5,162 nt of DNA, from assembly GCA_016928125.1 (NCBI GenBank), contig JAFGLK010000548.1, positions 1-5,162 of the forward strand, in the 5' to 3' direction. Each line of letters opens with the position of its first letter. Within the stretch, counting starts at the first letter, position 1. The stretch is from Anaerolineae bacterium (lineage in GTDB: Bacteria; Chloroflexota; Anaerolineae; UBA1429). The notes beneath the pieces are model-generated. The model was not told the origin of the DNA. It worked only from the letters and a program-made list of their open reading frames with translations, and did not search any database. Shown piece by piece: positions 1 to 4,539 of the stretch. A program made the translations under genes and the position numbers.

Positions 1-79
1 GCTTTGGGCTCAGGCGGTTCGATTCGGACACAGCATAGTCAACCCATCGCGCGGAAAAAGCGCAGCGAGAGGATAGGCG
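1..79. other. Leader upstream of the dehydratase gene, no callable gene
   Basis: No complete gene fits here. Two + strand frames enter from the left edge and stop at 36-38 and 74-76, so either could be the last few codons of an upstream gene; neither tail is recognisable. The third frame stays open far into the dehydratase gene but only as an out-of-frame shadow. I see no convincing promoter boxes. The Shine-Dalgarno stretch for the next gene (GAGAGGA, 67-73) is the only functional element I would defend. Confidence 0.5.
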
Positions 80-1234
80 ATGAAGATAACGCAGGTGGAG
101 GCCTGCCCTGTCAGGGAGGGGCGGCGTGGTCATCTCTTTGTGATTGTAGAGACGGACGAGGGCATCTTTGGCGTGGGCGAATCGGGGCTCATGGGGCGGA
201 TGCACGCCGTGATGGGGGCCATCGACCATTTTCGAGAGCAGTTGGTGGGCCAGGACCCGTTTCGCATCGGCCATCTCTGGCAGATCATGTATCGCGGCGG
301 GTTCTTCCCCGCGCAGCTGATCCTTTCCTCGGCCGCCTCAGCCATCGATATCGCCCTGTGGGACATCAAGGGCAAGGCGTTGGGGGTGCCGATCTACGAC
401 CTCTTGGGTGGGCGTCAGCGCGACAAGGTGCCCTGCTATCCTCACAATACCGCAGGCCATTCGCAAGAGATCGCGCCACTGGTCGAGTCCTGCCTGCAGA
501 CCAAGGCGGAGGGTTGGAAATTCGTCCGCTTTGGGACATCACAGACCGAGGATGTGATCGAGCCGCGCCAGGTGGTGCGCGCCGATCTACGCCGCGTCCA
601 GGCGGTGCGCGAGGCGGTGGGCGACGACATCGAGATCTGCTTTGACGTGCACACCCGTCTGGATCTGCCCGAGGCGGTCTGGTTCTGCCGCGAGGTGGAG
701 CCACTGCATCCCTATTTCGTCGAGGACCCGCTCCGCTCGGAGAACCCCGACTCGTACAAGACGCTGCGCCCGCGCACGGGCGTGCCCCTGGCGGCCGGCG
801 AGCAGTTCGGGAGCAAGTGGCAATTCCGGCAGATGATCGAGGAAGAGTGGATCGACTATGCGCGCGTCGACCTGTGCATCGCCGGGGGAATCACTGAGGC
901 GGTCAAGATCGCCGGCTGGTGCGAGACCCACTATATCAAGCTGGCCACCCACAACCCGCTGGGGCCTGTGTCCAGCGCGGCCTGCTTCCAACTCAACATG
1001 GCCTGTCCGAACGTAGGAGTGCAAGAGCAGCCGCGCCGCCCCGGCACCAGCATGACGGAGGTGGTCCCCGAGCAGATCGGCTGGGAGGATGGCTATCTGG
1101 TGCCCACGGGGCGACCAGGGCTGGGGATCGTGTTCGACCGCGAGGCGGCGCGCAGACACCGTCTCGAGCCGGGCGCAGTGGGCCGGGGTCGGCCGCACAT
1201 GCGTCGCCTGGATGGCAGCTTCACCAACTGGTAG
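80..1234 (+). CDS. Enolase-superfamily acid-sugar dehydratase, galactonate dehydratase (DgoD)-like
   Basis: Predicted Mg2+-dependent cytoplasmic dehydratase that removes water from an aldonic acid to give a 2-keto-3-deoxy acid. The 384 residues match the roughly 380 of E. coli galactonate dehydratase and the layout is colinear: an N-terminal capping domain (about 1-115, including the IDIALWDIKGKALG helix at 89-102), then the TIM barrel with a short C-terminal cap ending DGSFTNW. Visible active-site residues are the metal ligands D189 (FDVH), E215 (VEDP) and E241 (AGEQF), H191 two residues after the first ligand, H291 in THNPLGP, and E316 in QEQP. The D-x-H spacing and HNPLGP motif favour the DgoD type over mannonate dehydratase, enolase or muconate lactonizing enzymes. 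On the third barrel strand the sequence reads KFVRF where DgoD, from memory, has FKL, so substrate preference may differ. The ATG at 80 is preceded by GAGAGGA with 6-base spacing. It is followed after 49 bases by the VOC gene. The family is secure; the substrate (galactonate, gluconate, arabinonate or other) is not. Confidence 0.9.
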   Translation: MKITQVEACPVREGRRGHLFVIVETDEGIFGVGESGLMGRMHAVMGAIDHFREQLVGQDPFRIGHLWQIMYRGGFFPAQLILSSAASAIDIALWDIKGKALGVPIYDLLGGRQRDKVPCYPHNTAGHSQEIAPLVESCLQTKAEGWKFVRFGTSQTEDVIEPRQVVRADLRRVQAVREAVGDDIEICFDVHTRLDLPEAVWFCREVEPLHPYFVEDPLRSENPDSYKTLRPRTGVPLAAGEQFGSKWQFRQMIEEEWIDYARVDLCIAGGITEAVKIAGWCETHYIKLATHNPLGPVSSAACFQLNMACPNVGVQEQPRRPGTSMTEVVPEQIGWEDGYLVPTGRPGLGIVFDREAARRHRLEPGAVGRGRPHMRRLDGSFTNW

Positions 1235-1265
1235 CCGGGCAGCGGGCCCGTCGCGCACGTTGATC

Positions 1266-1275
1266 GGAGGGGAGG
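1266..1275 (+). promoter_or_regulatory. Duplicated Shine-Dalgarno for the VOC gene
   Basis: Two abutting GGAGG pentamers (1266-1270 and 1271-1275) lie 8 bases before an in-frame GTG at 1284. This decides the start: the same frame is open upstream to an ATG at 1089, but that extension overlaps the conserved C-terminus of the dehydratase and encodes no family-like sequence, and the VOC domain begins only about 15 residues after the GTG. Confidence 0.75.
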
Positions 1276-1283
1276 ACGAGTCT

Positions 1284-1802
1284 GTGACCAGCGAGCATCT
1301 CAAGCTCTCTTTCTTGAGAAATGGCTTTGAGCAGATCGCCATCCTCGTCGAGGATCTGGATCGAGCGGTGGCGAGCTACTGGGAGGTGTTGGGTGTCGGC
1401 CCATGGACGATCTACACCTATGGCAAACCGCTGCTCAAATCGGCCAAGTATCACGGTCAGGAGGCCGAGCCGGTGCAGCGCATCGCCTTGGCTGCCCTGG
1501 GTACGCTGCGCATCGAGCTCATCGAGCCTGTGCAGGGACCCTCGATTTTTCATGATTGGGTGAGTGTGCACGGCTACGGGCCCCATCATGTCGGGGTCAA
1601 GGTGGAAGACATGGAGGCCGCCCTGGAAGAGGCCCGTCAGGCGGGATTGCGTGTGATCCAAGAAGGCGCCGGCTATGGACTGGATGGTGATGGACACTAT
1701 GCCTATCTGGACACGGAGGAGGCCCTGGGGATGATCTTGGAGCTGAGCGAGATGCCCAAGAGGCGCATCCAACCCGACAGGGTCTATCCGTCGACGGAAT
1801 AG
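1284..1802 (+). CDS. VOC-superfamily (glyoxalase/methylmalonyl-CoA epimerase-like) protein
   Basis: A 172-residue protein with two beta-alpha-beta-beta-beta modules typical of the vicinal oxygen chelate fold. Module 1 (about 14-85) starts GFEQIAILVEDLDRAVASYW and runs through GVGPWTIY to IELIEPVQGP. Module 2 (about 98-156) starts YGPHHVGVKVEDMEAALEEA and ends GMILELSE. The best metal-ligand candidates by position are Q17, E78, H102 and E153. Glyoxalases and methylmalonyl-CoA epimerases normally carry His at the first of these, so Q17 is a departure worth noting. The IELIEP and HHVGV motifs resemble methylmalonyl-CoA epimerase and the glyoxalase_4 group more than ring-cleaving dioxygenases, but the reaction cannot be assigned. 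The tail (about 157-172, basic then acidic, ending PSTE) lies outside the fold. It sits between the dehydratase and nitroreductase genes with short gaps, so co-transcription is likely and a role on a keto or hydroxy acid intermediate, as epimerase or isomerase, is plausible inference. Confidence 0.85.
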   Translation: MTSEHLKLSFLRNGFEQIAILVEDLDRAVASYWEVLGVGPWTIYTYGKPLLKSAKYHGQEAEPVQRIALAALGTLRIELIEPVQGPSIFHDWVSVHGYGPHHVGVKVEDMEAALEEARQAGLRVIQEGAGYGLDGDGHYAYLDTEEALGMILELSEMPKRRIQPDRVYPSTE

Positions 1803-1834
1803 GCGCGAGACGCAGAGTAAGGAGAGTTGCTACG

Positions 1835-2344
1835 ATGAATGAGACGCTAGAAACCATGTGGAAGCGCCGCAGTATCCGCAAGTACAAGCCGGAGCCGATT
1901 CCAGAGGAGGATCTGCACCTGATCCTGGAGGCGGCCCGACGTGCGCCTACCGGCGGCAACCGCCAGAACTGGCGCATGGCCGTGGTGACGGACGCGGATC
2001 TACGCCGCCGGGTCGCCGAGGCTTGCAACAATCAAATGTGGATCGCCGATGCAGCGGCCGTGCTGGTGCTGGTGACCTTGCCGGGCGAAGGCCAGGTGAA
2101 CGGCACCATCGTGCTCGACCATGCCATTCTGGCCGCTACCAGTCTGGGGTACGGTACCTGCTGGATCGGCGCGTGCGATCGGGAGAAGCTGAAGGAGCTG
2201 CTGGGCATACCGGCCGATCACGGCATCACCAATGTGGTGCCAATAGGCGTCGCCGCGGTGGAGCCGGAGTGGCGCGGACGCAAACCACCGGCGGAGCTCT
2301 TCCGACAGGACGGCTTTGACAAGCCTCTGGATTACGCAATCTAG
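1835..2344 (+). CDS. Nitroreductase-family FMN flavoprotein
   Basis: A compact 169-residue member of the FMN-dependent NAD(P)H oxidoreductase (nitroreductase) fold. Visible landmarks are the N-terminal FMN-phosphate motif RRSIRKY (11-17), PIPEEDLHLILEAARRAPTG (21-40) followed by GNRQNW (41-46), which matches the family APS-x2-N-x-Q-x-W signature, the central helix VLDHAILAATSLGYGTCWIG (93-112), and PIGVAAVEPEWRGRKP (136-151), corresponding to the family's usual iGyP..R.P segment near the C-terminus. It is at the short end of the family (many are 180-220 residues), so substrate loops are probably reduced. Members reduce quinones, nitro compounds, flavins or enones, or act as dehydrogenases; nothing here selects among these. 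The ATG at 1835 follows AAGGAG (1819-1824) with 10-base spacing and lies 32 bases after the VOC gene, so it appears to be the third gene of that unit. Its TAG stop (2342-2344) is one base from the start of the inverted repeat. Confidence 0.88.
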   Translation: MNETLETMWKRRSIRKYKPEPIPEEDLHLILEAARRAPTGGNRQNWRMAVVTDADLRRRVAEACNNQMWIADAAAVLVLVTLPGEGQVNGTIVLDHAILAATSLGYGTCWIGACDREKLKELLGIPADHGITNVVPIGVAAVEPEWRGRKPPAELFRQDGFDKPLDYAI

Positions 2345-2345
2345 A

Positions 2346-2360
2346 CTCAGTAGATCCAAA
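2346..2360 (+). repeat. Left arm of perfect 15-bp inverted repeat
   Basis: CTCAGTAGATCCAAA is the exact reverse complement of 2478-2492. Similarity continues imperfectly on both sides: on the outside, one mismatch is followed by two more pairs; on the inside, likewise. It begins one base after the nitroreductase stop codon. Confidence 0.95.
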
Positions 2361-2402
2361 TTCGTGACCTGTGAGGCCGTGATGAGTGTCCTGCCCGGCA
2401 TG

Positions 2403-2424
2403 TTGGCGCCAAAAAGGCTGCCAA
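2403..2424 (+). other. Hairpin, 8-bp stem with one bulge and A5 loop
   Basis: TTGGCGCC (2403-2410) pairs with GGC-T-GCCAA (2416-2424), leaving T2419 bulged and a five-A loop (2411-2415). It is the strongest local stem inside the inverted-repeat element. It lacks a T run after the stem, so it is not a standard intrinsic terminator. Confidence 0.75.
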
Positions 2425-2434
2425 GACCGTAATT

Positions 2435-2457
2435 GGCGAGATCTACTGGATCGTGCC
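2435..2457 (+). other. Hairpin, 9-position stem with one mismatch and 5-base loop
   Basis: GGCGAGATC (2435-2443) pairs with GATCGTGCC (2449-2457) with one G-U wobble (2438/2454) and one A-G mismatch (2439/2453); the loop is TACTG. It includes a third copy of the 9-base core of the flanking inverted repeat (GATCTACTG, 2440-2448). Confidence 0.65.
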
Positions 2458-2460
2458 GTC

Positions 2461-2477
2461 ATCTGGTTATCGCAGAT
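2461..2477 (+). other. Small hairpin, 5-bp stem, abutting the right repeat arm
   Basis: ATCTG (2461-2465) pairs with CAGAT (2473-2477) across a 7-base loop. It ends exactly where the right arm of the long inverted repeat begins (2478), so it could stack on the long stem if the region folds as RNA. Weak on its own; meaningful mainly by position. Confidence 0.45.
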
Positions 2478-2492
2478 TTTGGATCTACTGAG
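2478..2492 (+). repeat. Right arm of perfect 15-bp inverted repeat
   Basis: TTTGGATCTACTGAG is the exact reverse complement of 2346-2360, with 117 bases between the arms. It ends 11 bases before the AOR Shine-Dalgarno at 2504-2510, so the long stem would leave the ribosome site unpaired. Confidence 0.95.
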
Positions 2493-2513
2493 ACTGCAAG
2501 GTAGGGAGGATAT

Positions 2514-4406
2514 ATGTCTCGTTCGTTTCATAACAAGATTCTGCGCGTCAATCTGACCGAAGGGACCATCACGGTGGATGAGCCGGGGATGGCCTACTTT
2601 CGACGCTACATGGGCGGCTGGAACGTCATCGCCGATGTGCTGCTCAAAGAAGTCCCGCAGGGGGCCGACCCGCTGGGGCCGGAGAACAAACTGATCTTCG
2701 CGCCGGGCGTGGTGACGGGCCTGGCTCTCTCGGGCGCCTCGCGCAATGCGGTGGGCGGCAAGTCGCCTCTCACGGGCGCGTTCGGGGCCGCCGAGGCGGG
2801 CGGAAACTGGGGCGCGCAGTTCAAGCGTGCGGGGTTTGATGCCTTGATCGTGGAAGGCGCCTCGCCCAAGCCAGTGTACCTGTGGGTGAAAGACGGACAG
2901 GCTGAGCTGCGCGATGCCAGTCATCTGTGGGGCAAGACCGCCAAAGAGACCCAGGAGATGGTTCGTGCCGAGCTGAATGAGCCCCGCGCCGAGTTGGCCC
3001 TGATCGGCCCAGGCGGGGAGAATATGGTCAAGTACGCCTGCGTGATGAACGGCCTCAAGGATGCTGCCGGTCGCACGGGCATGGGGGCCGTCATGGGCTC
3101 CAAGAAGCTCAAGGCCGTAGCTGCGCTCGGCACCCAGAATCTGGAGGGGGCCGATCAGGATACCATTCGCGAGACGGCGCGCCGGGCTGCGGCTGAGGTC
3201 CGCGAGGGCACGCGTGCCGCCTGGGCGCATCGGGCAGGCACCGGCGGCGAGGGGTTGGAGGGCGGCATCCTGCAGGGCAACATGCCGGTGAGGAATTTCC
3301 GAGACGGCGAGTTCCCGGAGATCAGTGGCCTGGAATACATCATGGAAAAGATCGGCGTCCAGATGGAGGGCTGTTGGGCCTGCGCCGTGCGCTGCAAGAA
3401 GGTGGTCAAGGCCGAACGCGAGGCCTACTCGGTCGATTCTGACTATGGCGGCCCCGAGTACGAGACGATCGGCTCGTTGGGCTCGACCTGCGGGGTCGAC
3501 GACATCGTAGCCGTGTCTCGCGCCAACGAGCTCTGTAACGCCAACTCATTGGATACCATCGGCGCAGGTGTGACCATCGCCTTTGCCATGGAGTGTTTCG
3601 AGAACGGGCTGATCACGCTGGAGGATACGGACGGGATCGATTTGCGTTTCGGCAATGGCGATGCCATGATCGCCATGGTGGACAAGATCGCCAAGCGCGA
3701 GGGGATCGGCGACATTCTGGCGGAGGATCTGGCCACGGCCGCGTCCAGGATCGGCCAGGGCGCGGAGATGTACGCCGTGCACAGCAAGGGCCAGGCCTTC
3801 CCGATGCACGAGCCGCGACTGAAGCGCGGCCTGGCCATCGGGTATGCCGTGTCGCCCACGGGCGCCGACCATTGCCACTCGTTGCACGACACGGGCCTGC
3901 AGAACGCCAATGAGGAGGGCTTCAACCCCAATGGCGGCCTGCGCGGCATGGGCGCCTTTGAGCCCATTCCTCTTGAGGATCTGGGGCCGGCCAAAGTGCG
4001 CGCCTTTATGTACAACTCGATGGGCTCGGTGGTGCCCAACTGCGTCTCCATGTGCACCTTCCCCGGTTGGAGCATCCGCGAGCTGACGCAGATCGTGCGC
4101 GCCGCCACGGGCTGGGATGTCAGCGAGTACGAGCTCTACCGGGTGGGTGAGCGCGCCCAGAACCTGGCGCGCGTGTTCAACATGCGCGAGGGCCTCACCA
4201 TCGACGACGACCGCCTGGCGGAGCGCAGCTATGGCCCGACCATCGGCGGCGCACTGGCCGATGGCGGCATCGACCGTGAAGAGCTACGCGAGGCGGTCCA
4301 GACCTACTATGGCATGATGGGCTGGGACAAGGAGACCGGCGTGCCCACGGTGGAAAAGTTGCAGGAACTGGGCGTGGGCTGGGCAGCTGAATATCTGCCC
4401 AAGTAG
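2514..4406 (+). CDS. Aldehyde:ferredoxin oxidoreductase (tungstopterin, AOR family)
   Basis: Cytoplasmic 630-residue enzyme of the AOR family (COG2414), which oxidises aldehydes to carboxylates with ferredoxin as acceptor, using a bis-pterin tungsten (or molybdenum) site and one 4Fe-4S cluster. The N-terminal pterin-binding domain (about 5-205) shows ILRVNLTEGTI, YMGGWNVIADVLL, KSPLTGAFGAAEAGGNWG, KRAGFDALIVEG, LALIGPGGENMVKYACVMNG and the closing GRTGMGAVMGSKKLKAVA. The C-terminal domains (about 215-625) show the cluster ligands C287, C290 and C294 (C-x2-C-x3-C), with C514 (MCTF) as the expected fourth; GPEYETIGSLGSTCGVDD (313-330); the first pterin motif near LDTIGAG (346-352); and SPTGADHCHSL (447-457) near the metal site. 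In the second pterin motif the usual Asp is N509. Length is normal. The ATG has GGAGG four bases plus upstream (2505-2509). No electron-transfer subunit or cofactor gene adjoins it, so free ferredoxin is the likely partner. The aldehyde is unknown. Confidence 0.95.
   Translation: MSRSFHNKILRVNLTEGTITVDEPGMAYFRRYMGGWNVIADVLLKEVPQGADPLGPENKLIFAPGVVTGLALSGASRNAVGGKSPLTGAFGAAEAGGNWGAQFKRAGFDALIVEGASPKPVYLWVKDGQAELRDASHLWGKTAKETQEMVRAELNEPRAELALIGPGGENMVKYACVMNGLKDAAGRTGMGAVMGSKKLKAVAALGTQNLEGADQDTIRETARRAAAEVREGTRAAWAHRAGTGGEGLEGGILQGNMPVRNFRDGEFPEISGLEYIMEKIGVQMEGCWACAVRCKKVVKAEREAYSVDSDYGGPEYETIGSLGSTCGVDDIVAVSRANELCNANSLDTIGAGVTIAFAMECFENGLITLEDTDGIDLRFGNGDAMIAMVDKIAKREGIGDILAEDLATAASRIGQGAEMYAVHSKGQAFPMHEPRLKRGLAIGYAVSPTGADHCHSLHDTGLQNANEEGFNPNGGLRGMGAFEPIPLEDLGPAKVRAFMYNSMGSVVPNCVSMCTFPGWSIRELTQIVRAATGWDVSEYELYRVGERAQNLARVFNMREGLTIDDDRLAERSYGPTIGGALADGGIDREELREAVQTYYGMMGWDKETGVPTVEKLQELGVGWAAEYLPK
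4380..4401 (+). other. 7-bp hairpin overlapping the AOR 3' end
   Basis: TGGGCAG (4380-4386) pairs perfectly with CTGCCCA (4395-4401) over an 8-base loop, within the final codons of the AOR gene just before its stop (4404-4406). No T run follows. It may protect the transcript end or be chance in GC-rich coding sequence. Confidence 0.4.
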
Positions 4407-4446
4407 GCGGGCCAGACAGAGCGCACAGAAGCGGTTGACTGAACGT

Positions 4447-4479
4447 GCGGGCGTGGCATCTCTTGCGTGTCACGCCCGC
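4447..4479 (+). terminator. Strong hairpin downstream of AOR, possible terminator without T tract
   Basis: GCGGGCGTGGCAT (4447-4459) pairs with GTGTCACGCCCGC (4467-4479): nine perfect GC-rich pairs at the base, then four more including two G-U wobbles, with a 7-base loop. It lies 40 bases after the AOR stop, where a terminator or processing hairpin is expected. The downstream bases (GGATCATCCAAACC) have no T run on either strand, so classic intrinsic termination is doubtful. An RNA-stability or attenuation structure ahead of the next gene is the alternative. Confidence 0.5.
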
Positions 4480-4527
4480 GGATCATCCAAACCATCTGCT
4501 TCCCGGGGCCCGCGCAGAGGTCTGTTG

Positions 4528-4532
4528 AGGAG
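4528..4532 (+). promoter_or_regulatory. Shine-Dalgarno fixing the GTG start of the dehydrogenase
   Basis: AGGAG (4528-4532), within the longer purine run GAGGAGAAGGA (4527-4537), lies 7 bases before GTG at 4540. The next in-frame ATG (4570) would remove the first beta strand (QVLVGIS) and has no comparable site upstream, so GTG is preferred. Confidence 0.75.
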
Positions 4533-4539
4533 AAGGACC

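Larger units (their letters stand above)
2345..2513 (+). other. Noncoding gap filled by an inverted-repeat, hairpin-rich element
   Basis: This 169-base gap separates the nitroreductase from the AOR and has no credible gene. It is almost entirely occupied by a 147-base element (2346-2492) bounded by a perfect inverted repeat and containing three local hairpins. After it come 11 bases, then the AOR ribosome site GGGAGGA (2504-2510). Because the preceding genes are tightly packed, this is the natural place for an AOR promoter, but I could not find a convincing -35/-10 pair. A structured 5' UTR RNA and a small MITE-like insertion both fit what is visible. Confidence 0.6.
4407..4539 (+). other. 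Intergenic gap between AOR and dehydrogenase
   Basis: This 133-base noncoding stretch contains one strong hairpin (4447-4479) and, at its right end, the Shine-Dalgarno for the next gene. TTGACT at 4435-4440 resembles a -35 box, but the sequence 17 bases on (ATCTCT) is a poor -10, so I do not call a promoter. Confidence 0.5.

Noticed and set aside
4..645. Plus-strand open frame of 213 codons at the window start
   Set aside because: It overlaps the dehydratase in another frame and its translation is Arg/Gly/Pro-rich with no motif; the dehydratase frame carries all active-site residues.
1089..1283. Upstream extension of the VOC reading frame to an ATG
   Set aside because: It would overlap the last 146 bases of the dehydratase and adds a 65-residue non-homologous stretch; GTG 1284 has a far better ribosome site.
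587..1342. Minus-strand open frame of 251 codons
   Set aside because: Antisense to the conserved barrel of the dehydratase and the start of the VOC gene, with no recognisable domain or ribosome site.
2382..2432. 16-codon open frame inside the inverted-repeat element (possible leader peptide)
   Set aside because: Only a weak GAGG precedes the ATG, the peptide has no run of a regulatory amino acid, and the frame overlaps the strongest hairpin. Too short to support.
2336..2499. GCAA on both sides of the inverted-repeat element as a possible target-site duplication
   Set aside because: The two GCAA copies lie at different distances (6 and 3 bases) from the repeat arms and four bases is easily chance.
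2226..3230. Long minus-strand open frame of 334 codons
   Set aside because: It runs antisense to the end of the nitroreductase, across the inverted-repeat gap and into the conserved pterin domain of the AOR; its translation is low-complexity, Arg/Ala/Gly-rich and matches no family I know. Such frames are common shadows in GC-rich DNA.
4435..4463. TTGACT as a -35 promoter box for the dehydrogenase gene
   Set aside because: The partner hexamer at normal spacing (ATCTCT) is a poor -10 match and lies inside the strong hairpin.
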